Part shown: piece by piece, positions 46,688-55,718 of the stretch
Numbering within the stretch: the first letter of the stretch is position 1
Layout of the letters: each line of letters starts with the position of its first letter
From: Bog-473 sp963726135
GTDB lineage: Bacteria > Actinomycetota > Acidimicrobiia > Acidimicrobiales > RAAP-2
Length of the DNA: 64,000 bases
Assembly: GCA_963726135.1 (NCBI GenBank)
Contig: CAVSBE010000004.1
Span: 51,027-115,026 of the forward strand
Reading direction: 5' to 3'
Notes under the pieces: model-generated
Seen by the model: only the letters and a program-made list of their open reading frames with translations
What the model was told of the DNA's origin: nothing
Databases searched by the model: none
Program-made: the position numbers and the translations under genes

Positions 46688-48244
46688 ATGGAACACTCCA
46701 TGGCCGAACGCCTGGCCGACCTGGCCGAACGCAAGAACGAGGCCCTCCACGCGGGGAGCCCGCGGGCCGTGGAGCGCCACCACGCCAAGGGGAAGCTGAC
46801 CGCCCGCGAACGCATTGAGTATCTCCTCGACGAAGGCTCGTTCCAGGAGCTCGACATGCTGGCCCGGCACCGGGCCCACGGCATGGGGCTCGAGGACAAC
46901 CGGCCTTACACCGACGGCGTGGTGACGGGTTTCGGCACCATCGACGGCCGACGGGTCTGCCTCTTCAGCCAGGACTTCACCGTGTTCGGGGGCGCGCTCG
47001 GGGAGGTCTTCGCCGAGAAGATCCACAAGGTGATGGACCTGGCCGCCTCCACCGGCGTCCCAATGATCGGCCTCAACGACGGGGCGGGGGCGCGCATCCA
47101 AGAGGGCGTGGTGTCACTGCACTCCTACGGCGGGATCTTCCACCGCAACGTGACCGCGTCGGGCGTGATCCCGCAGATCAGCGTGATCCTGGGTCCGTGC
47201 GCGGGGGGCGCGGTCTACTCGCCGGCCATGACCGACTTCATCTTCATGGTGCAGGGCACGTCGCACATGTTCATCACCGGGCCGGACGTCGTGAAGACCG
47301 TCACCGGCGAGGACGTCACCCTCGAGGAGCTCGGTGGCGCCATGAGCCACGCCACCAAGTCCGGCGTCGCCACTTTCGTCGCACCCGACGAGAAGGCCTG
47401 CCTCGACGAGGTGCGCCACCTCCTCTCTTTCCTCCCCTCCAACAACCTCGAGGAGCCACCCGTCGAGCCGACCGGTGACGAGCCCGACCGCGCCGTGACC
47501 GAGCTGATCGACTTCCTGCCGACTTCACCCAACCAGCCCTACGACATGAAGCGCGTGATCACTGCCGTCGTCGACGACGGCGAGTACCTCGAGGTGCACC
47601 GGCACTGGGCCATGTCGATCACGTGCGGCTTTGCCCGCATGAACGGGCACGTCGTCGGCATCGTCGGCAACCAGCCCGCCGTGCTGGCCGGCGTGCTCGA
47701 CATCGACTCCTCGGAGAAGGCGTCGCGCTTCGTGCGAACGTGCGACGCCTTCAACATCCCGCTCCTCACCTTTGTCGACGTGCCTGGTTTCATGCCCGGA
47801 ACCGACCAGGAGTACGGCGGGATCATCCGCCACGGCGCCAAGCTGCTCTACGCCTACTGCGAATCGACCGTGCCCCGGATTCAGATCATCACGCGCAAGG
47901 CTTACGGAGGCGCCTACGTCGTCATGAACTCGAAGTCGATCGGCGCCGACCTCGCCTTCGCATGGCCTTCCGCCGAGCTGGCGGTCATGGGTCCCAACGG
48001 CGCCGTCGAGATCGTCTACCGCCGCGAGCTGGCCGAGGCGGCGGACCCGGCGCGCCGCCGAGCCGAGCTCATCGATGAGTACACCGAGCGCTACGCCAAC
48101 CCCTACATCGCCGCCGAGCGCGGGTACATCGACGACGTGATCTCGCCGGCCGACACCCGCGCCGTCATCTGCCGCAGCCTCGACATCCTCGCCTCCAAGC
48201 GCGAGGAGCTGCCGAAGCGCAAACACGGCAACGTGCCGCTGTGA
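46688..48244 (+). CDS. pccB: Acyl-CoA (propionyl-/acetyl-CoA) carboxylase beta subunit
   Basis: The carboxyltransferase subunit moves CO2 from biotin to acyl-CoA in a multi-subunit complex. The 518-residue product has KGKLTARERIEYLLDEGSFQ at the start, the first oxyanion loop DGAGARIQEGVVSL, GPCAGGAVYSPAMTDFI and the second loop YGGAYVVMNSKSIGADLAFA. In Streptomyces PccB an aspartate follows GGAY and favours propionyl-CoA; here it is valine, so specificity may differ. The biotin-bearing alpha subunit is not in the window. A small coupled gene follows, and ethylmalonyl-CoA pathway genes lie nearby, so propionyl-CoA assimilation is the likely role. Confidence 0.93.
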   Translation: MEHSMAERLADLAERKNEALHAGSPRAVERHHAKGKLTARERIEYLLDEGSFQELDMLARHRAHGMGLEDNRPYTDGVVTGFGTIDGRRVCLFSQDFTVFGGALGEVFAEKIHKVMDLAASTGVPMIGLNDGAGARIQEGVVSLHSYGGIFHRNVTASGVIPQISVILGPCAGGAVYSPAMTDFIFMVQGTSHMFITGPDVVKTVTGEDVTLEELGGAMSHATKSGVATFVAPDEKACLDEVRHLLSFLPSNNLEEPPVEPTGDEPDRAVTELIDFLPTSPNQPYDMKRVITAVVDDGEYLEVHRHWAMSITCGFARMNGHVVGIVGNQPAVLAGVLDIDSSEKASRFVRTCDAFNIPLLTFVDVPGFMPGTDQEYGGIIRHGAKLLYAYCESTVPRIQIITRKAYGGAYVVMNSKSIGADLAFAWPSAELAVMGPNGAVEIVYRRELAEAADPARRRAELIDEYTERYANPYIAAERGYIDDVISPADTRAVICRSLDILASKREELPKRKHGNVPL

Positions 48245-48447
48245 CACAGCCCGTCGACGCGCCCCGGCTGTTGCTGCGTGAGCCGCCACAGCCCGACCCC
48301 GCCGTGCTGGCCGCCATCACCGCCGCGGTGCAGCTGGCCTGGCCCCGGCCGGCGCCGGCCGACGAGCACGACCCGGTGCACCAGCCCTGGCGCTTCAGCG
48401 GGCGCTGGTGGCACAAGCCCGTGCCGCTGCTACGCGGCCGGCCCTGA
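48241..48447 (+). CDS. Small acyl-CoA carboxylase epsilon-like subunit (candidate)
   Basis: This 68-residue gene starts at a GTG that overlaps the carboxylase stop (GTGA), so translation is coupled. It has LREPPQPDPAVLAAITAAVQ near the start and ends RFSGRWWHKPVPLLRGRP. A short helix LAAITAAV followed by a proline-rich loop and a tryptophan-rich tail resembles AccE epsilon subunits of actinobacterial carboxylases, which stabilise the complex. The call rests on position, size and weak pattern similarity. Confidence 0.5.
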   Translation: MTQPVDAPRLLLREPPQPDPAVLAAITAAVQLAWPRPAPADEHDPVHQPWRFSGRWWHKPVPLLRGRP

Positions 48448-48761
48448 GAACGCCGCTGACCGTCTACGTCGACGACTGGCGCCAGGCCGCCGTCGTGCGC
48501 GACCGGGCCGACCGCTGGTCACACCTCTTGGCCGACGACCCCGCCGAACTCCACGCCATGGCCGCCGCGCTCGGGATACCGTCCCGGGGCTATCAGCGCC
48601 ATCGCCGCTCGGCCGCTCTCAACCACTACGACCTGCCCGAGAGCCTGCGGCTCCGCGCCATCGAGCTAGGGGCGGTCCCGGTGACGTGGCGAGAGATGGC
48701 TCGCCTCACACGTGCGTGGCGGCGCGCTGGCGCTCGGCCAGCACGACCAGATCCTCCATGA
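48408..48761 (+). CDS. DUF4031 domain-containing protein
   Basis: A small protein of unknown function. The DUF4031 pattern is visible as LTVYVDDW, RWSHLLADDPAELHAMAAAL, GIPSRGYQ and NHYDLPESLRLRAIELGAVP. The GTG at 48408 lies inside the preceding gene in another frame; true initiation may be closer to LTVYVDD. Its end overlaps the convergent ecm gene by 56 bp, which is unusual. Its link with the carboxylase genes is by position only. Confidence 0.72.
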   Translation: MAQARAAATRPALRTPLTVYVDDWRQAAVVRDRADRWSHLLADDPAELHAMAAALGIPSRGYQRHRRSAALNHYDLPESLRLRAIELGAVPVTWREMARLTRAWRRAGARPARPDPP

Positions 48762-50697
48762 TGCGGTCGAACGAGTAGTCCTTCGGGGTGTAGACCAACG
48801 CGACGCCCTTGCCCAGCAGCAGCTCGGCGTCTTCGGGTGGGATGATCCCGCCCACGACGACGGCGGCCGTGCTGCCGGCGGCGCGCAGGCGGTCGAGCAC
48901 GTCAGGCACCAGCTCCATGTGGGAGCCCGACAGGATCGACAGCCCGACGATGTCGACGTCCTCGTCGCGGGCTGCCGCGACGATCTGCGCCGGCGTGAGC
49001 CTGATGCCCTGGTAGATCACCTCGAACCCGGCGTCTCGGGCTGCCACCGCGATCTGCTCGGCGCCGTTGGAGTGCCCGTCGAGGCCCGGCTTGGCCACCA
49101 GCAGGCGCGGCGGGCCGCCCGTGCGTTCGGCCAGCGCCTTGGTGCGGATACGGACGGGCGCCAGGTCGTCACCCCACCGGCCGATCCCTCCGCTCACGCC
49201 CGTGGGGGCACGGAATTCGCCGAACACCTCGCGCAGCGCACCGGCCCACTCGCCCGTGGTGCCACCGGCATGGGCCAGGGCGATGGTGGTCTCCATGATG
49301 TTGCCCCCGGGACCGTCGTCGGTGGCCACGCGGCGCAGCTCGTCGAGCGCGGCGCGGACCGCGGCGGCGTCGCGACCCGTCCGCCAGCGCTCCACGTCAG
49401 CGATCTGCTCGGCCTCGACGCGGTGGTCGACCTTGAGGATGTTCTCGAACTCGCCGTCGCCGAGTAGTGGAGAGGGTGTCGTCTCGGTGAAGCAGTTGAC
49501 CCCGACCACCTTCTGTACCCCGGTCTCTATGCGGCGCACGCGCTCGGCCTGGCTGCGCACCAGGCGCCGCTTGAGCTCGTCGATCGCCTCGAACGCCCCG
49601 CCGAGCTGCTCCACTTCGGCCAGCTCGGCCGAGGCAGCCTCCGCCAGTTCAGCCGTCTTCGCCTCGATCACCACCGAGCCTTCGAAGATGTCGTCGTACT
49701 CGAGCACGTCGGACTCGAACGCGAGGACCTGCTGCATGCGCAGCGACCACTGCTGGTCCCAGGGCCGCGGCAGTCCGAGGGCCTCGTTCCAGGCGGGCAG
49801 CTGCATCGCCCGGGCGCGGGCGTTCTTGGACAGCGTCACGCCGAGGGTCTCGAGGACGATGCGCTGCACGTTGTTCTCCGGCTGCTGCTCGGTCAGACCG
49901 AGGGAGTTGACCTGCACGCCGTAGCGGAAGCGGCGGAGCTTGGGGTCTTCGACGCCGTAGCGCTCGCGGCAGATGCGGTCCCACAGCGCGGTGAAAGCCC
50001 GCATCTTGCAGGTCTCCTCCACGAAGCGGACACTGGAGTTCACGAAGAAGCTGATGCGCCCGACCACCGCCGGCAGCTCGGCGGGGTCGATCTTGCCGGA
50101 GGTGCGCACACCGTCGAGCACGCCGATGGCCGTGGCCAGCGCGTAGGCGATCTCCTGGGTTGGCGTGGCGCCCGCCTCCTGCAGGTGGTAGCTGCAGACG
50201 TTGATCGGGTTCCACTTGGGCGCGTGGCGCACCGTGTAGGCGATGGTGTCCACCGTCAGGCGAAGGCTCGGGCCGGGCGGGAAGATGTAGGTGCCGCGGC
50301 TCAGGTACTCCTTGACGATGTCGTTCTGCGTCGTGCCGGCGAGTTGCGCCGGGTTGACGCCCTTGTCCTGCGCGTGGGCCACGTAGAGCCCGAGGAGCCA
50401 GGCGGCGGTGGCGTTGATCGTCATGGACGTGTTCATGTCGGCGACGGGGATCTGGTCGAGCAGTTCCTGCATGTGCCCCAGGTGCGCAACGGGCACGCCG
50501 ACCTTGCCGACCTCGCCGGCGGCTTCGGGGGCGTCGGGGTCGTACCCGGTCTGGGTCGGCAGGTCGAAGGCGACCGAGAGCCCCGTCTGGCCCTTGGCCA
50601 AGTTGGTCCGGTAGAGCTCGTTGGAGGCGCGCGCGGTCGAGTGGCCCGAATAGGTGCGCATCACCCACGGCGCGTCGCGCTGCCGGTCGGTCGCCAT
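48706..50697 (-). CDS. ecm: Ethylmalonyl-CoA mutase-type cobalamin-dependent mutase (Ecm/MeaA)
   Basis: An adenosylcobalamin-dependent acyl-CoA mutase in a single 663-residue chain. The N-terminal TIM barrel shows WVMRTYSGHSTARASNELYR, GLSVAFDLPTQTGYDPDAP, MNTSMTINATAAWLLGLYVA and INVCSYHLQEAGATPTQEIA. The C-terminal B12 domain has the DxHxxG signature in KPGLDGHSNGAEQIA, with GLSILSGSHM and VVGGIIPPEDAE following. MeaA/Ecm proteins rearrange ethylmalonyl-CoA to methylsuccinyl-CoA; ordinary methylmalonyl-CoA mutase is a longer or two-subunit enzyme. Nearby ccr, epimerase and hbd support the Ecm assignment. It lies 64 bp downstream of hbd on the same strand. Confidence 0.88.
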   Translation of the reverse strand: MATDRQRDAPWVMRTYSGHSTARASNELYRTNLAKGQTGLSVAFDLPTQTGYDPDAPEAAGEVGKVGVPVAHLGHMQELLDQIPVADMNTSMTINATAAWLLGLYVAHAQDKGVNPAQLAGTTQNDIVKEYLSRGTYIFPPGPSLRLTVDTIAYTVRHAPKWNPINVCSYHLQEAGATPTQEIAYALATAIGVLDGVRTSGKIDPAELPAVVGRISFFVNSSVRFVEETCKMRAFTALWDRICRERYGVEDPKLRRFRYGVQVNSLGLTEQQPENNVQRIVLETLGVTLSKNARARAMQLPAWNEALGLPRPWDQQWSLRMQQVLAFESDVLEYDDIFEGSVVIEAKTAELAEAASAELAEVEQLGGAFEAIDELKRRLVRSQAERVRRIETGVQKVVGVNCFTETTPSPLLGDGEFENILKVDHRVEAEQIADVERWRTGRDAAAVRAALDELRRVATDDGPGGNIMETTIALAHAGGTTGEWAGALREVFGEFRAPTGVSGGIGRWGDDLAPVRIRTKALAERTGGPPRLLVAKPGLDGHSNGAEQIAVAARDAGFEVIYQGIRLTPAQIVAAARDEDVDIVGLSILSGSHMELVPDVLDRLRAAGSTAAVVVGGIIPPEDAELLLGKGVALVYTPKDYSFDRIMEDLVVLAERQRAATHV

Positions 50698-50761
50698 CTA
50701 CTTCACCTCCAGACGAGTAGGGCGCACCATTCTGCCCGCCTTTCCCGCCCGCTCCGCGCGG

Positions 50762-51616
50762 CTAGCGGCTGTAGTCGTAGAAGCCCTTCTTGGTCTTGCG
50801 GCCGAGCTGGCCCGAGGAGACGAGACGGCGCAGCAGGGGCACCGCGGCGTAGTTGGGGTCGCGGTACTCGTCGTAGAGCGCATCGAGGATGGCGAGCGAC
50901 GTGTCGAGGCCGACGAGGTCCAGCAGCGCGAAGGGGCCCATGGGGAAACCGCAGCCCCCCTTCATGGCAGCGTCGATGCCCTCCCGGGTCGCAACTCCTT
51001 GCTCCAGCAGGCGCACCGCGTTGTTGAGGTACGGGAACAGGAGTGCGTTGACGATGAAGCCCGCCTGGTCTTTGACCTCCACGGGGTCCTTGCCGCAGGC
51101 AGCGGCGAAGGCGATCGCTGTGGCCACCGTGTCGTCGCCGGCAGTGATGGGCCGGACGACCTCGACGAGTGCCATGGCCGGTGCGGGGTTGAAGAAGTGG
51201 ATGCCGCACACGAGGTCCGGCCGGCCTGTGGCCATCGCCATCTCCACCACCGGCAGGGTGGAGGTGTTGGTGGCGAGGATCGTCTCTGGCTTGCAGATGC
51301 TGTCGAGCTCGGCGAAGAGGTCCTTCTTCACGGACAGGTCCTCCACGACCGATTCGATGACCAGGTCGACGTCGACGAGCTCGCCCAGGTGCGTCGTGGC
51401 GCGCACACGGCCGGAGATCTCGGCCGCCTCGGCCTCGGTGCGCTTGCCCTTCTCCACCTGCTTGGCCAACGACTTGGCGAGGCCGGCCATCATCGCATCG
51501 GCGCTCGCCTGGCTCCGGCTGCGCAACACGACCTCGTGCCCGGTCGCCGCCGCCACCTCCGCGATGCCCGAGCCCATGATGCCCGAACCGACAACTCCCA
51601 CCCTTTGGATCGACAT
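50762..51616 (-). CDS. hbd: 3-hydroxybutyryl-CoA dehydrogenase
   Basis: This enzyme oxidises or reduces the 3-hydroxyacyl/3-ketoacyl-CoA pair with NAD(P). The Rossmann motif is VGVVGSGIMGSGIAEVAA. The catalytic histidine lies in GIHFFNPAPAMALVEVV, with ATNTSTLPV and QAGFIVNALLFPYLNNAV following and the C-terminal QLGRKTKKGFYDYSR. The 284-residue length fits Hbd/PaaH. It heads a two-gene unit with ecm and has an operator-like dyad over its promoter. It would supply 3-hydroxybutyryl-CoA for the crotonyl-CoA step. Confidence 0.93.
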   Translation of the reverse strand: MSIQRVGVVGSGIMGSGIAEVAAATGHEVVLRSRSQASADAMMAGLAKSLAKQVEKGKRTEAEAAEISGRVRATTHLGELVDVDLVIESVVEDLSVKKDLFAELDSICKPETILATNTSTLPVVEMAMATGRPDLVCGIHFFNPAPAMALVEVVRPITAGDDTVATAIAFAAACGKDPVEVKDQAGFIVNALLFPYLNNAVRLLEQGVATREGIDAAMKGGCGFPMGPFALLDLVGLDTSLAILDALYDEYRDPNYAAVPLLRRLVSSGQLGRKTKKGFYDYSR

Positions 51617-51624
51617 GGAAGCGG

Positions 51625-51630
51625 AGTTTA
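51625..51630 (-). promoter_or_regulatory. Leaderless-type -10 element of hbd
   Basis: On the minus strand TAAACT lies 8 nt before the hbd ATG without a ribosome binding site. It overlaps the operator-like dyad by three bases. Confidence 0.45.
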
Positions 51631-51642
51631 CCGGGCGGTAAC
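51628..51642. promoter_or_regulatory. Operator-like palindrome upstream of hbd-ecm
   Basis: TTACCGGGCGGTAAC contains perfect 6 bp arms TTACCG and CGGTAA around GG. It overlaps the -10 of hbd, so a bound protein would block transcription. Twelve of fifteen bases match the site between the thiolase and ccr genes (56931-56945). The dyad size fits a TetR-type regulator, but no regulator gene is in the window. Confidence 0.55.
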
Positions 51643-51691
51643 AACGGACGTCGAAGTGAGGTCACCGGCGCCGGGCGTGCAAGAGTGGCGT

Positions 51692-52378
51692 ATGAGCACG
51701 ATGGGCACGCTGGCCCTGGTGGGGGGCGGCGAATGGAACGAGGGCTGCTCCTTCGACGCGGCCCTGCTCGCGGCCTCGGGCGGGCCCGACGTGGTGGTCC
51801 TCCCGACCGCGGCGGCCTACCAGCACCCCGAGCGGGTCGTGCTGCGGGCGGCCGAGTGGTTCGGCCCCCTCGGGGGGCAGGTCGAGGGGCTGATGGTGGT
51901 GGACCGAGCCTCGGCCGAGGACCCCGGCATGGCGGCCGTCGTCGCCGGGGCCCGCTTCATCTATCTCGCCGGCGGCTCGCCCCTGCACGCACGCGCCGTC
52001 TTGAAGAAGTCGGCGGTGTTCGACGCGCTCCGGCAGGCCCTCGCGGGGGGCGCCGTCGTGGCTGGCGCCGGGGCGGGCGCCATGGTGCTCACCGACCCGA
52101 TGGTCGACCCGCGTGGCGGTGCACTGACACTCGGGCTCGGCCTGGTCGACAACCTCACAGTCGTCCCGCATTTCGGCGACGAGCACGACGACGCACACGG
52201 CCAGAAGCTCGAGCGCACCGTGGCGATGGCACCGGCCGCCCTGCCGGTGGTGGCCCTGCCCGCGCGCACCGCCTTGATCCGGGAGGGCGACGGCAGATGG
52301 CGCTCCGAGGGGGCCGGGACGCCGGTGGTCTTCGTCGGCGGCGCCCAGACCGAGGGGCTCAAGGCGCTCAAGCTCTGA
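51692..52378 (+). CDS. Peptidase S51-like (type 1 glutamine amidotransferase-like) protein lacking the catalytic serine
   Basis: The 228-residue product has the fold of the peptidase E/cyanophycinase group. LALVGGGEWNEGCSFDAALL opens it, IYLAGGSPLHARAVL follows, and GLGLVDNLTVVPHFGDEHDD holds the histidine region. At the nucleophile elbow, where active relatives have G-x-S-A-G-A, this protein reads VAGAGAGAMVL, so the serine is replaced by glycine. It is probably not a peptidase, or it uses another chemistry. It is divergent from hbd and convergent with a cyclophilin gene (7 bp apart). Confidence 0.75.
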   Translation: MSTMGTLALVGGGEWNEGCSFDAALLAASGGPDVVVLPTAAAYQHPERVVLRAAEWFGPLGGQVEGLMVVDRASAEDPGMAAVVAGARFIYLAGGSPLHARAVLKKSAVFDALRQALAGGAVVAGAGAGAMVLTDPMVDPRGGALTLGLGLVDNLTVVPHFGDEHDDAHGQKLERTVAMAPAALPVVALPARTALIREGDGRWRSEGAGTPVVFVGGAQTEGLKALKL

Positions 52379-52385
52379 GCGAGGG

Positions 52386-52943
52386 TCAGTCCTTCTCGTC
52401 GATGCTGACGCTCTCGATCACGACCCGCTCGGTCGGTGTGCCGGAGCGGCTGCCGATGCCGTCGATCGCCGTGACGACGTCGAGCCCGGTGACCACCTCG
52501 CCGAAGAGCGAGTAGAGCGGGGGCAGGCCCACGCCGTCAGGGCCGCTGATCACGAAGAACTGGCTGCCATTGGTGTTGGGCCCCGCGTTGGCCATGGCCA
52601 GCGACCCCACTTTGTAGCGGCCGGCCGACGGCAGTTCGTCTGCGAAGCGGTACCCCGGACCACCCGAGCCCGTCCCGGTGGGATCGCCACCCTGGAGCAC
52701 GAAGCCGGGGATGATGCGATGGAACACGATGCCGTCGAAGTAGTGGTATCGAGCCAGGAACACGAAGCTGTTGACCGCCTTCGGCGCGGCGAGGGGGTCG
52801 AGCGCGATGACCATGGTGCCGTGCGAGGTGGTCATGGTGGCCACGTACCGCTTGGTGGTGTCGATGACCATCGGCGGCTCTTCGTCGAACTTGCGCTGTT
52901 GCGAGCTCGAGCCGTCGGCAGCGGGTGGGGTCGGCGTGGCCAT
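52386..52943 (-). CDS. Peptidyl-prolyl cis-trans isomerase, cyclophilin type (soluble)
   Basis: A cyclophilin of 185 residues that speeds proline isomerisation in protein folding. It shows FVFLARYHYFDGIVFHRIIP then GFVLQGGDPTGTGSGGPGYR, SLAMANAGPNTNGSQFFV and LYSLFGEVVTGLDVV. The catalytic Arg/Phe/Gln positions of the fold are in FHRIIPGFVLQGGD. A 25-residue polar leader lacks signal-peptide features, so it is probably cytoplasmic. It lies 12 bp downstream of a second, anchored cyclophilin gene. Confidence 0.92.
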   Translation of the reverse strand: MATPTPPAADGSSSQQRKFDEEPPMVIDTTKRYVATMTTSHGTMVIALDPLAAPKAVNSFVFLARYHYFDGIVFHRIIPGFVLQGGDPTGTGSGGPGYRFADELPSAGRYKVGSLAMANAGPNTNGSQFFVISGPDGVGLPPLYSLFGEVVTGLDVVTAIDGIGSRSGTPTERVVIESVSIDEKD

Positions 52944-52955
52944 GAGGGAGGGTCC

Positions 52956-53783
52956 TTACGTTTGATGGATGGTGACGGAGATGATGCGCTGGGTGACGTC
53001 GGGGGGGACGCCTTGGGCCGAGCCCTCATGGTTGATGGTGTCGACGATGTTCATGCCCGTGGTGACCTGGCCGAAGAGCGCGTAGGAGTTCGGCAGGGCC
53101 TCGCCCTGCGAGCCGGCCACGATGAAGAACTGGCTCCCCCCTGAGTGTGGCTGGCCGGTGTTGGCCATCGCGACTGAACCGAGGGGGTACTGAGGGGAGC
53201 CGGCCGCGGCCTTGGGCGGGTTCTCGTCGGCGATGGTGTATCCCGGGCCGCCCTGGCCGGTGCCCGTCGGGTCGCCGGTCTGGTCCATGAACCCGGGGAT
53301 CACCCGATGGAAGATCACGCAGTGGTAATAGCCCTTGTCCGCCAGGAACACGAAGTTGTTGACGGTGGTCGGCGCGGTCTTGGGGTCGAGCGTGACGACG
53401 AACGTCCCCGTCGTCGTGACGACGGTGGCCGTGTAGGTCTTGGTCGGATCGATCGTCATCGGTGGAGCGCTGGAGTACTTCTGCGTGTTGGCGGTGGCCT
53501 GGGGGCTCACCGGGCAGCCCGCCCTGACGGCGACCGCGTTGGCCTGGGTCTGCAGCCTGGCATTCGTGGCATGGGCCGCCGTGGTCGTGCTGGTGACGGT
53601 GGACTTCGAGGCCACCGGCTTGTTGTTGCCCGAGACCAGGAAGGCGATGCCCACGATCGCCCCCGCCGCGAGGACCACGATGATCCCGTTGCGAAGCTGC
53701 CGGCGGCGCTTCTTCTGCCTGGCCTCGGCCGCCAGCCGTGCTTCCCTCGCGGCGCGCTGGCGGGCTCTCTTCTCGCTGGGCAC
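52956..53783 (-). CDS. Membrane-anchored cyclophilin-type peptidyl-prolyl isomerase
   Basis: The 275-residue product starts with a very basic cytoplasmic stretch (RARQRAAREARLAAEARQKK) and then one hydrophobic helix, IIVVLAAGAIVGIAFLV. A Thr/Ala-rich linker leads to the cyclophilin domain with FVFLADKGYYHCVIFHRVIP, GFMDQTGDPTGTGQGGPGY and GSVAMANTGQPHSGGSQFFI. It should sit on the outer face of the membrane and assist folding of exported proteins. The start is GTG with a leaderless-type -10. It is divergent from lysC. Confidence 0.92.
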   Translation of the reverse strand: MPSEKRARQRAAREARLAAEARQKKRRRQLRNGIIVVLAAGAIVGIAFLVSGNNKPVASKSTVTSTTTAAHATNARLQTQANAVAVRAGCPVSPQATANTQKYSSAPPMTIDPTKTYTATVVTTTGTFVVTLDPKTAPTTVNNFVFLADKGYYHCVIFHRVIPGFMDQTGDPTGTGQGGPGYTIADENPPKAAAGSPQYPLGSVAMANTGQPHSGGSQFFIVAGSQGEALPNSYALFGQVTTGMNIVDTINHEGSAQGVPPDVTQRIISVTIHQT

Positions 53784-53791
53784 GGGGGCAG

Positions 53792-53797
53792 ACCCTA
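53792..53797 (-). promoter_or_regulatory. Leaderless-type -10 element of the anchored cyclophilin gene
   Basis: On the minus strand TAGGGT lies 8 nt before the GTG start, with no ribosome binding site between. Confidence 0.4.
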
Positions 53798-53904
53798 CCC
53801 AATCCGGGAGCGGGTCTCGGATCGCCCCGCTCCCCGGCGGGCCGGCCAGGAGCCGTCAGGACGGGACCGAGGGGGGCTAGCGGAGCTGGAGCCCGCGCAG
53901 TCTG

Positions 53905-53910
53905 TAGCCT
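53905..53910 (+). promoter_or_regulatory. Leaderless-type -10 element of lysC
   Basis: TAGCCT lies 6 nt before the lysC ATG and no Shine-Dalgarno sequence is present. Confidence 0.45.
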
Positions 53911-53916
53911 CGTCAG

Positions 53917-55127
<1,211 letters not shown>

Positions 55128-55128
<1 letters not shown>

Positions 55129-55694
55129 TGCCACCCAAGACCGGGAGCGCGCGCACGCTGTGGCTGCTCCGACACGCCAAGACGGTCACCGATCCGCCGC
55201 CGGGCGGGTCGGACTACGACCGTGTGCTCGCCCCACGGGGTCGGCGCGACGCCACGGCCCTCGGACGTCTCTTCGCCGGCCGCGGCGACGGGCTCGCTCC
55301 CTCCCTGAAGCGCATCGCGCGGCCCGGGGTTGCCCTCGTGTCGCCGGCCGCCCGCACGGCGGCGACGGCCGAGCTCGTGCTGGCCAAAATGGACCATCCG
55401 CCGGAGCTCCTCTTCGATGAGGCGCTCTACGGGGCCGACCCCGAGGAGGTGCTCGCCTTCGTGCGGGCCCTTCCCGACGATCTCGTGGCTGCCATGGTGG
55501 TGGGCCACAACCCGACGGCGCACTCCCTCGCGCAAGGACTCCTGGCCCCCGGGGACAAGAAGGGCCACTCGCTGGCGGCGCGGCACGGCTTCCCCACCTG
55601 CGCGCTCGGCGTCTACCGGTTCAACGTCGACAGCTGGAAGGACATTGCAGCGGGCTCGGCCAAGCTGGTCGCGCTGATGGCACCGCCCTACTGA
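55128..55694 (+). CDS. SixA-like histidine phosphatase
   Basis: A small histidine phosphatase of the SixA type, 188 residues. The catalytic RHG-type motif is LWLLRHAKT near residue 13, and the second histidine is in AAMVVGHNPTAHSLAQG. VSPAARTAATAELVLAKM matches the arginine loop of the family. Its ATG overlaps the lysC stop (TGATG), so it is coupled to lysC. The phosphorylated target is unknown. Confidence 0.85.
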
Positions 55695-55718
55695 GCCACG
55701 CGGGCTGCGGATGGGTGA

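Noticed and set aside
46029..47101. Minus-strand open frames of 155 and 288 codons across the pccB 5' region
   Set aside because: Only about 40 codons resemble a protein family; the rest is antisense to pccB or non-coding promoter DNA. Only the permease-like fragment was kept.
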